Shown here: positions 50,701 through 59,444 of the stretch, in pieces | How the letters are laid out: every line of letters begins with the position of its first letter | How positions within the stretch are numbered: position 1 is the stretch's first letter | Assembly (NCBI GenBank): GCA_019114345.1 | Contig: DXFS01000101.1 | Coordinates: 1 to 64,000, forward strand | Direction: 5' to 3' | Length of the DNA: 64,000 nucleotides | DNA from: Candidatus Agathobaculum pullistercoris | GTDB taxonomy: Bacteria > Bacillota > Clostridia > Oscillospirales > Butyricicoccaceae | The notes under the pieces: model-generated | What the model was told of the DNA's origin: nothing | The model's database searches: none | Seen by the model: the letters and a program-made list of their open reading frames with translations, nothing else | Translations under genes and position numbers: made by a program

Positions 50701-51029
50701 AATTTTACGCCATACATATCACAAATTGTGATAGCCAGAGCCAAGATTGTAGTCACTATACCGATAGCAAAAAGGACAACATATATTTTTTTCTTGGTCA
50801 TTCTCCATTCCGAAAATACTTCTCCCGACAGAAAGGCCGCAAGCATTGCCGTTATGCCTGCATTGAGCTCCGCGGCCGTAATGAGACTAAATAAAGTAAC
50901 AATACAATATACCGCTATAACTGCCGTTTTCCCAAATGCGTATCCCTGATTTTTTGTGTATTTTGAACCATCATCTATCCCCAGTATTCCCTCCTGCTTT
51001 GCCTTCTCCAAAACCTTTTCTCTATCCAC
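50697..51029 (-). CDS. Small membrane protein paired with XRE regulator (DUF6442-like)
   Basis: This 110-residue protein starts with GTG (MDREKVLEKAKQEGILGIDDGSKYTKNQGYAFG) and has three helices at about 35-52, 55-70 and 85-103. The N-terminal DREKVLEKAR-like motif matches the family I know as DUF6442. An AAGGG site lies 9 bases before the GTG. It is the first gene of a two-gene unit with the XRE regulator. Confidence 0.8.
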   Translation of the reverse strand: MDREKVLEKAKQEGILGIDDGSKYTKNQGYAFGKTAVIAVYCIVTLFSLITAAELNAGITAMLAAFLSGEVFSEWRMTKKKIYVVLFAIGIVTTILALAITICDMYGVKL

Positions 51030-51072
51030 GCAAGCACGCCCTTTCTCTACGCCAAGTTTTATTGGTGGAAAT

Positions 51073-51102
51073 AAGATACCACGGCATAGGCTGGCTTGTC
51101 AA
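51073..51102 (-). promoter_or_regulatory. Promoter of the membrane protein-XRE pair
   Basis: The minus strand shows TTGACA (51102-51097), 18 bases, TATCTT (51078-51073), about 45 bases upstream of the GTG start. Confidence 0.65.
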
Positions 51103-51145
51103 GATAATTGCAAAGTTTTCTATGCAACAGCAGTCCTCCCGAGAC

Positions 51146-51185
51146 GGAATAAGCCAAAACCTGTTTTGCGGTTTTGGCTTATTCC
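51146..51185. repeat. Perfect 16-base inverted repeat
   Basis: GGAATAAGCCAAAACC (51146-51161) and GGTTTTGGCTTATTCC (51170-51185) with an 8-base loop. It lies in the 512-base gap (51030-51541) that has no convincing gene; open frames there show no coding character. It may be a terminator-like remnant or the end of a lost mobile element. Confidence 0.6.
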
Positions 51186-51404
51186 GTTCTCTATAATGGG
51201 GTTAGCGGATGCTGCCTGTTCTGTTTCTTATCGTATGCTGATGCGGGACGTCCGGTTGGCATCCCCTTTACTGGCGGAAAATGTTCCGTATTTTCTCCCG
51301 ATCCGCAAAAAATTCCTGTTCTGCTGCGCCAAACCAGAGAAAAGGCTCATCAAGAGGGACTATTCGGCCGGGTATTCATTCTCACAGCCAGTGCTGACGG
51401 ACAA

Positions 51405-51437
51405 GGAAGCAGGCCAGCCGGATGACAGCCTGCTTCC
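51405..51437 (-). terminator. Hairpin downstream of the CheB-CheR gene
   Basis: GGAAGCAGGC (51405-51414) and GCCTGCTTCC (51428-51437) form a 10-base stem. It lies about 105 bases beyond the 3' end of the minus-strand operon, with TTGT following on that strand. U tract is weak. Confidence 0.5.
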
Positions 51438-51541
51438 GGACAATACCTTCAGGCAATATCATCGTTTGAGATCTGAAACCGGACTTTTTCCTTCGATAAA
51501 ATCAGACCCGGATTGCAGTAAGACGGTATGCGGGACGGCTG

Positions 51542-54106
51542 TCAGCCCTTCGGAAGAGAACGCGTCTCCTGCCCAGTACCCAAGCTGTCGATGATTGTGA
51601 TAACAAGTCCGCGTATGTTATTCTCGGTGGTGCGATAGGGAGCGATGCGAAGGGTATAGCAGCGGCCGTTCAGCGCCGTCACCTCCCGGTCGATGGAAAT
51701 CAGATCTGTCAGAACGGTGCGGCAGTCTTTCTCGATGGCCTCTTCCGGGAAACTGTGGGCAAAGATTTGAATCGGGCGGCCCACATCGTGATCCATCAGC
51801 TGGAACTCCCGTCCCACATACTCGGTGAACTTGCGGATATTTAAATTGCTGTCCACGAAGAGAATACCGATCATAGTAGAAGACAGGAAATTGGACAGAT
51901 CGTTGGTCATCATAGTCAGTTCGTCCAGCTTCACCTGGTGCTCCGTATTGACTGTGTAAAGCTCCTCATTGACAGATTGCAGCTCCTCTGTAGAGGACTG
52001 CAGCTCTTCATTGGCTGTAAGCAGTTCCTCATTGGCTGCCTGCAGTTCCCCGTTTACCGCTTCCAGCCGCTGGATGGTGGAACGCAGATCGTTCTGGGAC
52101 TCCTGGTACTCCCGTTCCAGATCGGAGATGCGGCGGGCCGCCGTAGCGTTCAGGTCGTACTTCTCCACGATCCCCTCCTCAGCGGGTGCAGGGTTATCCA
52201 GGAAAAGGATCGCCAACAGTTCATTTTCGTCCCCGTTTTCCTCCGGGACTGACTCCACCAAAAGGTCAATGACCTTTCGGCCTGCAGGCGTGTCCACGGG
52301 TATTTTGGTGTAAGTGATGGCGGTATGCTCCGCCCGGCAGCGGCTGACAGCGGTAGACGCCGCCAGGGACAGATCCTTATTCACCATCTGGAAAAAATTC
52401 AGCGTGGCTTTCCCCGGGGCCAAAGTCAGATAGTCGTTGTAATTGCCGAAAAAGTGGAGTACAGTATCATCCCCCCGGATAATCACAGAGGCCGGCAGGT
52501 ACCGTTCCAGGAACCGGGTATACCGGCGCTCATCTGTGTGTTCACCGCTCTGCGTGATACCGGCATGGATGTTTTTCAGAGAAAGGTTCTGAATATTGGG
52601 GATATTGAAGGTGGGAGGCGCCAAGTCCTCCACCTTGCCCTCTGCTTTATGCACATAGATCTTTTCCGTACTGCACACCGGCTTAAACAGATTCACATAT
52701 TCCCCAGCCGTCTCGCTTTTGCCAAGGAACAAGATCCCCCCGGTTTTCAGTGCCTGATGAAAGATGGCGAACAGCCCCCGCCGCATCACCGGCTGGAAGT
52801 AGATCATCACATTGCGGCAGCAGATGAGATCCAGCTTGCCGAACGGCGGATCGGAAAACATATTATGGGTAGCAAAAACGATCATCCGCCGCAGATCCTT
52901 GGAAACCTGGTACTGGTCCCCCACCTTCAGGAAGAACCGTGCCAGCCGATCCGGGGTGATATCGTCAATGATATTTTCCGAATAGAGCCCCCGTCCTGCC
53001 TGCTCAAGGGCGCGGCTGTCCACATCGGTGGCAAAGATCTTGACATCCCGTTTCACCTGCAGTTCTTCCATTGTCTCCTGGAACAGGATTGCAATGGAAT
53101 AGGCTTCTTCTCCGGTGGAACATCCGGCGGACCACACCCGGATGGGCTCATTCTCCTTGGCCTGCTCCACAATCTTGTAAATAGCGTTGTACTTGAGCTT
53201 TTCAAAGAAGGTGGGATCCCGGAAAAAGTTGGTGACACCGATGAAAATCTCCCGAGTCAGGACGCTTACCTCCTCTGGACTGTCTCCAAGGAGCCGCGCG
53301 AATTCAGACAGGGTAGAGGTATGGGTGACCAGCATCCGCCGTTCGATCCGCCGGAGAATAGTGGAACGTTTGTAGTAGGTGAAGTCGATGCCGCTGGCGT
53401 TTTTCAGGATCGTATAGATATGGGAGAGCGTCTCCTCCTCGGAGAAGGGGGTATCCTCATCAGCGAATGGGCTGTCACTGCGCAGGGGCCGCAGCAGGAC
53501 GGGCGTGGTGGAAAAATTCAGGATCTCCTCGGCAATCTCCTCCGGAGAGAGGACAAAATCCGCCAGCCCCGTGTTGATAACGCTCCGCGGCATGCCGTCA
53601 AACTTGGCACTGTCCGGATTCTGTGCGATGACCAGTCCCCCATGTTCTTTCACCGCCTTAACGCCGTTGGTGCCGTCCGATCCCGTTCCTGACAGGACAA
53701 CCGCGATCGAACGCTCCTTGCGTTCCTCGGCCAAAGAGACGAAAAATGCATCGATAGGGTGGTTGAGCGTCCCCACCGCATCATAGAGCTGTAACCTGTT
53801 CCCCTGGAGGGACATATATTTCTTTGGCGGGATCAGATAAACGGTGTCCGCCTCCACTCCTATGCCGTCCTCCGCCTGGCAGACAGACATTTCCGTATGC
53901 TTACTCAGGATGTCAGCCATCAGGCTCTTGTAATCCGGAGAGAGATGCTGGATCACCACAAAACTCAGCCCGCTGTTGGGCGGCATATAGTCAAAAAACT
54001 GCTGCAACGCCTCCAAACCGCCGGCGGACGCTCCAATGCCAATGATCAGCGGCTCTTTGGAGATGCTCTGTGCGTTTTGGGCCGGTTTTTCCGCTGTGTT
54101 GTTCAT
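51542..54106 (-). CDS. CheB-CheR-PAS fusion protein (methylesterase/methyltransferase sensor)
   Basis: This 854-residue protein has a CheB methylesterase domain (about 18-205) with Ser27 in GASAGG, His54 in IQHLSPD and Asp144 in GTGSDGTNG. A CheR methyltransferase (about 225-475) follows with WSAGCSTGEEAYSIA as SAM site and CCRNVMIYF. Then comes a coiled coil (about 625-700, repeated ANEEL/SVNEEL heptads) and a C-terminal PAS domain starting at LSSTMIGILFVDSNLNIRK. The CheB receiver domain is absent. No chemoreceptor genes are near, so its targets are unknown. It starts in an ATGA overlap with the large GGDEF/EAL gene. Confidence 0.92.
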   Translation of the reverse strand: MNNTAEKPAQNAQSISKEPLIIGIGASAGGLEALQQFFDYMPPNSGLSFVVIQHLSPDYKSLMADILSKHTEMSVCQAEDGIGVEADTVYLIPPKKYMSLQGNRLQLYDAVGTLNHPIDAFFVSLAEERKERSIAVVLSGTGSDGTNGVKAVKEHGGLVIAQNPDSAKFDGMPRSVINTGLADFVLSPEEIAEEILNFSTTPVLLRPLRSDSPFADEDTPFSEEETLSHIYTILKNASGIDFTYYKRSTILRRIERRMLVTHTSTLSEFARLLGDSPEEVSVLTREIFIGVTNFFRDPTFFEKLKYNAIYKIVEQAKENEPIRVWSAGCSTGEEAYSIAILFQETMEELQVKRDVKIFATDVDSRALEQAGRGLYSENIIDDITPDRLARFFLKVGDQYQVSKDLRRMIVFATHNMFSDPPFGKLDLICCRNVMIYFQPVMRRGLFAIFHQALKTGGILFLGKSETAGEYVNLFKPVCSTEKIYVHKAEGKVEDLAPPTFNIPNIQNLSLKNIHAGITQSGEHTDERRYTRFLERYLPASVIIRGDDTVLHFFGNYNDYLTLAPGKATLNFFQMVNKDLSLAASTAVSRCRAEHTAITYTKIPVDTPAGRKVIDLLVESVPEENGDENELLAILFLDNPAPAEEGIVEKYDLNATAARRISDLEREYQESQNDLRSTIQRLEAVNGELQAANEELLTANEELQSSTEELQSVNEELYTVNTEHQVKLDELTMMTNDLSNFLSSTMIGILFVDSNLNIRKFTEYVGREFQLMDHDVGRPIQIFAHSFPEEAIEKDCRTVLTDLISIDREVTALNGRCYTLRIAPYRTTENNIRGLVITIIDSLGTGQETRSLPKG

Positions 54107-57100
54107 GGATGTTCCTCCTTGCGCTCTGTCTTCTGATCCACGGGGGCCGTTCCCCGCAGGTATTTCTGTTCAAATTCCTCCACCGGCAGTGGCTTATCGT
54201 AATAAAAGCCTTGGGCACAGGTGCAGCCCATTTCCAAAAGGGCAGCTACCTGCTCTGCCGTCTCTACGCCTTCCGCGATACAGTCCATATGAAATTTCCT
54301 GCAAATTTGGACAATATCCCGCACCAGCGTGTGGCTGATGGGATTGGCGGATATCCCGTTGATCAGGCTGCGGTCCAGCTTTACCGTATCAAACCTCACA
54401 TCCGTAAAGAGCGGGAGGTTTGCGTATTGTGAACCAAAATCATCCAGGCTGAGCCGCAAGCCGCAGGCATGGTACCGTTCTACAATCTGCTGCAGATCCG
54501 CGTTGTCCACACCTTCGTTCCGCTCTGTAATCTCCAATTCCAGTGCGGCTGACGGAATGTTGGGATAACGACTCTGCAGGGCCAGGATGGATGCCAGGGT
54601 GGAAGGATGGGCAATGGTGGTTCGAGACAGATTTACCGCGATGGGTATGATTCCCAGGCCGGCGCGCCGCCACTGATCCATCTGTACCAGAGACCGCTCC
54701 ACGACCATCAGATCCAGGTTCCGGATCGCGCCGTCCTCCTCCAGCAGGCTGATAAACTGGGACGGAAGGATGATTCGGCCGTCCGCACCGATCCCCCGCA
54801 CCAGCGCCTCCGCGCCAGAGAGCTTTCCAGCACTCATATCGATCTTGGGCTGCAAGTATATGACAAACCGTTTTTCTGCCTGCTCATCTCCCTGTGCGGC
54901 CGGCGTCGAATTCTCCGTAATTCGGCAGACCATGTCTGCTACATCCTCAGAAAAAAACTTCATGGAAGCTCTGGCGTCCTCTGCCAAACGCCGGCCGGTA
55001 AATATCCCCTCGGCCCAGGCCCGGCCGATGCGCACCTGTCTGGGGTACCTGCGCTGCAAAATGGATCGCAGGCGTCCGCACCGTTTCAGGAATACCTCCC
55101 GGGTGGTGTTTGGGAAAAATGCCACAAACTCTGTATCCCAGATCCGGAACACCAAGGAGGCCCCGAACAGATCGGTCAGTGTCTTGGCCACGTACCACAG
55201 CAGTTTGCTGTCTTTCTCCAGGCTGCATTTGCCTGCCGCTGCGGTACTGAGGATATCCAGACGCACTGCCCCCAGAGAGCTGAAGTGTTCGGAAGTCAGC
55301 TTCTGCATTTTTTTCAGATATGCCTGCCGGTCAGGCATCCCCATCAGGTTTCGCACAACGTCTGCAGCATTCGTCTCCTCATGGAAGCGCTCCCGCTCCA
55401 ACAGCAGATAAGGAATCAGCGTGCTGAACAGCGCCGCGTCTTTCGGGTGTTCCCGTGCGTTCTCAATACAGAGGAAGCCCTCCACTTCCTGTTCCCGGAT
55501 CAAGGGAAAAGCGGTAAAACACCATGTTCCCTCTGGTATTTCGCCCTCTTCTGTGCTGGAATTGTTTCGCGACAGAAACACTGGCGCTTGTTCGGACAGG
55601 CAACGTTCCAGCAGCGGGAAACGCTCGAGACGCATCCCGGATACCACCTGCTGAATGCTGCGCTTGCCGGGCCCCGTCCATTCAAAGGTCATAATCACCG
55701 ACTGCCGGTCTTCGACCAGGAGCAGCGTATAAACCCGGTCCGCATGGTAGTAGGCGCCGATCGTCTTGAGTACGCCAGTCACAGAAGCATCCAGTGTCTT
55801 GGAAGTGAGCATGGTAGTCACGCAGTCAAAGGCTACATCCTTCTCAGGCACAGACAGGGGACGTCCCATTTCTTCAGGGCGGACCGCACCCTCGCCGGTC
55901 TGCTGCCCCGCTTCGAGCTGGATCCATCCCCAATCGTCGACCTCCTGAGCGAACACCACTGTATCAGAGACAGCGTCTGCCTGCAGGGCGCAGGCCCGGA
56001 GCGCTTGCGCAAGCATGGTGCTGTAATCGGCTGCCCCGGCGGACATCAGGGATGCTCCGGCCAGGAACCGCAGCGGCGGATACGCCTCCTCTGCAGCCAG
56101 CGTCCTGCGCAGGCAATCCAGCCCTTGCTCGATTCGGCAGCGCAGATCCGCCTTTGTGGTGATATGTGGAAATACAATAACAAACCGGGTGGGGCTGTAC
56201 TGTCCCAGCACACAGCTGCCGCCCATAACCAGGGACAGTGCTGCGGCCGTCTCAAATTGTATCCGCTCCGCATCCGCGTCATCTGCTGCCACGTGCCGGG
56301 CTAAGCCGCAGAGCTGAAGGACTACCACTGCGCGATTGGTACCCGTCCGCCTGACAAACAGATCCTCCGCGATCCGTCGGATCGTATCCCGACTGTAAAG
56401 GCGGCTCACCGGGTTCCGCGAATTATCGCCCCGGACAGCAGGTTCCAACCGATGTCCGGGATCCAACCAGAGCAGATAGGCATACAGATGGATCTGCCGG
56501 GATGCCGGATCCTCTGCCAGGTAGATCACATGGCGAACCCACCGGATCCCGCCGCCGCTGTCTGCCCATCTGTATTCCGCGCACAGCCAGCGCTGTCCTG
56601 CATGAAACCGCTGGATGAGCTGTTCCCTGTCAAAGTATATTTGGAGGTCTCTCTGGTCGCCTTTGGTAAATACCTTTTGTCGCTTCATCTGAAGGAGATA
56701 GGAGCAGCGGGTCCCCCGCATCTGGCCAGTCAGGTCGCTTCCTTCCTCCCATAGCGCTTCAACTGTATCCAAATCCAAATTGGCGCGCATCCACATGATC
56801 AGATCAGCGACCATCCCCTCCGGCAGATGCTGCCGCTCTACCGGCCGCACGCCGGACTCGCCGAAGCCCTGCGGCAATTCCTCTATCACGCCCACAGCCC
56901 GGGCTGCCCGGCCCACATCGTCGAACAGCATCCGGTAAGAGACCGACGCCCAACTGTAGCAGTCGGCCCCCACCATGCGGACGGCAAAGTTTCCAAAACC
57001 CTGGGTACGCCCTTCCAGCAATTCCTGTGCAAAAGTGCGAAAGCGCTCTACAGAGCCTGGATGCACCAAGCCGCACTCGATCAGCTGGTCAGGAAACTGC

Positions 57101-58215
57101 GTTCCGTTCTCTTTCAAAGGGCGGTAGCTTCCGTCACGAGAATAAATGCGAAACACACCGGCGGGAACGTCTACCTCCCACAGCCTTTTGGAAGTCTGGT
57201 CCAGGGCAGCCTGCAGGCGGCGGATCTGCGTTTCCTGGAGTTGCTCTGTCTCCTTGAACCGGGAAATATCCATCCCTGTGACCAGCAGGACCGGATCCGG
57301 CGAATCGTATTCAATTCTCACGGCCCTGATATGCCACCAAGCCCATCGTCCCGTTCCTTCTGCCGGAGATATCCGGTGCGTATGCTCCACCATTTCTCCA
57401 CGCGCGAGGCCATTCCGAAGCGTCTCCTCCAGCGAAACCAGATCATCCGGGTGAATCAGCTCGGACAACGGCTTGGGCAGTGGATAAGTTTTGTGATCCG
57501 CCCCGATCAGGCGGCAAAAGCTGGAGCTGACATAGATCACCCGGGGATGGTTCCCCATCTCCAGCAGTGCCACGCCGCTGCCCAGGTTTTCCAGCAGACT
57601 GCTGAGCGGGATGGAACTCACCGGGCGGAACCCACCAACGCTTTCCTCCGGGGAAGAATCTCTGTTTTTAAAATAAAACCGATGTTTTCCCGCTTTTTTC
57701 GCCTTGTATAGCGCTAAATCTGCAGAGCGGTACAAACCCTCAAATGCCTGTCCCTTTGCCGCAAGATGGACGCCTACGCTGGCAGTGAGGTTAACGGTCT
57801 GCCGGTCCCCCAATACCAGCTGCAGTTCTGAACAGATCGCTGCGGCCTTGGTGCGCACCAGCTTTTCTGTGATGTTGCCGCAGAGGAATACTGCGAATTC
57901 ATCGCCTCCCAAGCGGCCCACAATGTCGCTGGCCCGGAACATGCCGGACAGAACCCGGCCCGTCTGCCGGATAGCCTGATCCCCCGCCTGATGCCCCAAT
58001 GTATCGTTGACCCGCTTGAAATCGTCCAGATCCACAATGAAAAGTGCGCAAGTCTCCTCCGGCATCATATTCGCCAGCCGCTCCTTGATGCGTCTCTCCA
58101 GGGTATCCCGGTTCATCAAGCCGGAAAGTTCATCTTTCATGGCGAGCCGCTGCAGCTCAACTATTTGTTTTTGCATCCCTGTCACAGAAGGCAATGAAAA
58201 ATTTTTCTCGTCCAT
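54103..58215 (-). CDS. Multidomain GGDEF-PAS-GGDEF-GAF-GGDEF-EAL c-di-GMP signalling protein
   Basis: This 1370-residue protein has an N-terminal GGDEF domain (about 25-185) with intact RLGGDEF (103-107) and an RASD inhibitory site at 94-97. Two PAS-like regions follow (about 205-330 and 345-450), then a GGDEF-like domain without the motif (about 605-765), a GAF-like region (about 795-945), a second degenerate GGDEF-like domain (about 955-1105, FRIWDTEF instead of the motif) and a C-terminal EAL domain (about 1115-1350). The EAL domain keeps E1136, N1195, E1228, D1258/D1259, K1279, E1315 and Q1335, so it may be active. No membrane segment. GGAAGGG precedes the ATG. Confidence 0.92.
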   Translation of the reverse strand: MDEKNFSLPSVTGMQKQIVELQRLAMKDELSGLMNRDTLERRIKERLANMMPEETCALFIVDLDDFKRVNDTLGHQAGDQAIRQTGRVLSGMFRASDIVGRLGGDEFAVFLCGNITEKLVRTKAAAICSELQLVLGDRQTVNLTASVGVHLAAKGQAFEGLYRSADLALYKAKKAGKHRFYFKNRDSSPEESVGGFRPVSSIPLSSLLENLGSGVALLEMGNHPRVIYVSSSFCRLIGADHKTYPLPKPLSELIHPDDLVSLEETLRNGLARGEMVEHTHRISPAEGTGRWAWWHIRAVRIEYDSPDPVLLVTGMDISRFKETEQLQETQIRRLQAALDQTSKRLWEVDVPAGVFRIYSRDGSYRPLKENGTQFPDQLIECGLVHPGSVERFRTFAQELLEGRTQGFGNFAVRMVGADCYSWASVSYRMLFDDVGRAARAVGVIEELPQGFGESGVRPVERQHLPEGMVADLIMWMRANLDLDTVEALWEEGSDLTGQMRGTRCSYLLQMKRQKVFTKGDQRDLQIYFDREQLIQRFHAGQRWLCAEYRWADSGGGIRWVRHVIYLAEDPASRQIHLYAYLLWLDPGHRLEPAVRGDNSRNPVSRLYSRDTIRRIAEDLFVRRTGTNRAVVVLQLCGLARHVAADDADAERIQFETAAALSLVMGGSCVLGQYSPTRFVIVFPHITTKADLRCRIEQGLDCLRRTLAAEEAYPPLRFLAGASLMSAGAADYSTMLAQALRACALQADAVSDTVVFAQEVDDWGWIQLEAGQQTGEGAVRPEEMGRPLSVPEKDVAFDCVTTMLTSKTLDASVTGVLKTIGAYYHADRVYTLLLVEDRQSVIMTFEWTGPGKRSIQQVVSGMRLERFPLLERCLSEQAPVFLSRNNSSTEEGEIPEGTWCFTAFPLIREQEVEGFLCIENAREHPKDAALFSTLIPYLLLERERFHEETNAADVVRNLMGMPDRQAYLKKMQKLTSEHFSSLGAVRLDILSTAAAGKCSLEKDSKLLWYVAKTLTDLFGASLVFRIWDTEFVAFFPNTTREVFLKRCGRLRSILQRRYPRQVRIGRAWAEGIFTGRRLAEDARASMKFFSEDVADMVCRITENSTPAAQGDEQAEKRFVIYLQPKIDMSAGKLSGAEALVRGIGADGRIILPSQFISLLEEDGAIRNLDLMVVERSLVQMDQWRRAGLGIIPIAVNLSRTTIAHPSTLASILALQSRYPNIPSAALELEITERNEGVDNADLQQIVERYHACGLRLSLDDFGSQYANLPLFTDVRFDTVKLDRSLINGISANPISHTLVRDIVQICRKFHMDCIAEGVETAEQVAALLEMGCTCAQGFYYDKPLPVEEFEQKYLRGTAPVDQKTERKEEHP

Positions 58216-58280
58216 ATATGACCCTTCCGTCGTTTATCGAGTGGGATATCCCTCAGCAGCAGGCGGCGCACTCCGCCCCT

Positions 58281-58308
58281 ATCATAGTTAAAATTTATAT
58301 TTTGTCTA
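58281..58308 (-). promoter_or_regulatory. Promoter of the GGDEF/CheBR operon
   Basis: The minus strand shows TAGACA (58308-58303), 16 bases, TATGAT (58286-58281), about 66 bases upstream of the start. The rest of the gap 58309-58743 is AT-rich, with no ORF that I believe. Confidence 0.6.
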
Positions 58309-58743
58309 TCCTGTGCATAAAACGCAAATAAGCGCCGGAAATACCGCGCTTATGAAAGGCTGCCTTTTTTGAGAGATACACAAATTGCAATATTATATAA
58401 CTACCAACATTATACAGCACCGCTCGACAAATTTCCAGAGCCCTTTTCTCCCATTTCCAAATAGATTCAGGAAACAAAGCCCCATTGCCAGCCGGATGAG
58501 ACAGCCATCACCAGCCCGTCCCCATCCCCTACCCACCAGTGTCTCTTACGACTGATCAGACATGTTAGCCACCATGAACACCGCAATAGTCTTTCGCGGG
58601 CTGTTGCGCGGCAATCAAACCGATGCAAATTCTGCAAGAGGATCCGGAAATGAAAAAGGGTGCTTGAAGCGCTGCTTACAGAGAAAGCGCAAAAACTTGA
58701 TATTGGCAATTTTGTTGGCACAAATTTTTGCAAATTCCAAAAA

Positions 58744-58782
58744 AGTAAAAAAACAAGCGATTTCCGAAGAAATCGCTTGTTT
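58744..58782 (-). terminator. Terminator of the tRNA-Arg transcript
   Basis: Minus strand: AAACAAGCGATTTC, TTCG loop, GAAATCGCTTGTTT followed by a T run (arms 58751-58764 and 58769-58782). It lies about 15 bases after the tRNA. Confidence 0.95.
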
Positions 58783-58796
58783 CCCACAAGAAAAAG

Positions 58797-58873
58797 TGGT
58801 ACGCCAGAAGGGATTCGAACCCCCGACCTTTTGGTTCGTAGCCAAACACTCTATCCAGCTGAGCTACTGGCGC
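58797..58873 (-). tRNA. tRNA-Arg (anticodon ACG)
   Basis: The minus strand folds as a tRNA of 77 bases including an encoded CCA. Acceptor GCGCCAG pairs with CTGGCGT (with a G-U at pair 1-72), the D arm is GCTCAGCTGGATAGAGT, the anticodon stem TTTGG/CCAAA holds the loop CTACGAA with anticodon ACG, and the T arm is GGGGGTTCGAATCCC. ACG reads CGU/CGC/CGA after A34 editing. Confidence 0.97.
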
Positions 58874-58971
58874 AAATTATTAACTTGTGGTGTCCCAAGT
58901 TGGGAACGCAATTGAAGCCGTGCACTGTTTAGCCAATTTAACAATGTGCACGCAGTTTCGACTGCCTAAAT

Positions 58972-59000
58972 AGAATACCACAAACTTCGCATTGTGTCAA
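58972..59000 (-). promoter_or_regulatory. Promoter of tRNA-Arg
   Basis: Minus strand TTGACA (59000-58995), 17 bases, TATTCT (58977-58972), about 100 bases before the tRNA. The leader contains GTGCAC repeats that can pair. Confidence 0.75.
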
Positions 59001-59189
59001 TCTTTTTTTCAAAAAATTTTTAATATAACAAATGGTATAATATATTCACCTAATTACAAATACAAATATTAAAAATCATACCACAATGAGGCTGCCCCCA
59101 GTGCATTATATAGCAGAAAATGCCCCGCAACATCACCAAAGTGCATGTTAGCAGTGCATAGATAGGCGGCCGTGTCTGATCACGCCCTT

Positions 59190-59261
59190 CTATTTTACGC
59201 GCACAGATATAGATAGCGCCCCGCCGGGCAGTAAAACGGTCAGCAATTCATAGCCCGTCAT
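59190..59261 (-). CDS. Putative 23-residue hydrophobic peptide resembling type I toxins
   Basis: A small ORF encodes MTGYELLTVLLPGGALSISV followed by RVK. AGGGGTGG lies just before the ATG. The start MTxYExL plus a hydrophobic run resembles the small holin-like peptides of Firmicutes type I toxin-antitoxin loci, but it is shorter than usual and has a Pro-Gly-Gly interruption. It lies in the 570-base gap (58874-59444) between the tRNA promoter and the dehydrogenase operon, preceded by an AAATCTTAA/TTAAGATTT inverted repeat (59308-59334). This may be a degenerate remnant. Confidence 0.35.
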   Translation of the reverse strand: MTGYELLTVLLPGGALSISVRVK

Positions 59262-59375
59262 GATCCACCCCTGCATCCGTATCCCCTCTTATTTCAGGAT
59301 AACAGGAAAATCTTAACTATATTTCTTAAGATTTGCGAAGGCCAAAGACTGCGCAGGCTTCCGTGACAGCTGCAT

Positions 59376-59410
59376 CAAAAACAAGCGCCGCGGATTTTTG
59401 TCTGCGGCGC
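59376..59410 (-). terminator. Terminator of the GAPDH/PGK/dehydrogenase operon
   Basis: On the minus strand GCGCCGC and GCGGCGC arms (59404-59410 and 59385-59391) enclose a loop, followed by TTGTTTTTG. It begins 35 bases after the dehydrogenase stop. Confidence 0.85.
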
Positions 59411-59444
59411 CTGATATTGTATGCTGTATTCCTTTAAACCATCT

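Noticed and set aside
50956-51594. Plus-strand frame in the gap before the CheB-CheR gene
   Set aside because: No ribosome binding site, no motif, and the frame crosses the inverted repeats; treated as non-coding.
59030-59060. TATAAT-like sequence on the plus strand after the tRNA promoter
   Set aside because: The area is simply AT-rich and no plus-strand gene follows.
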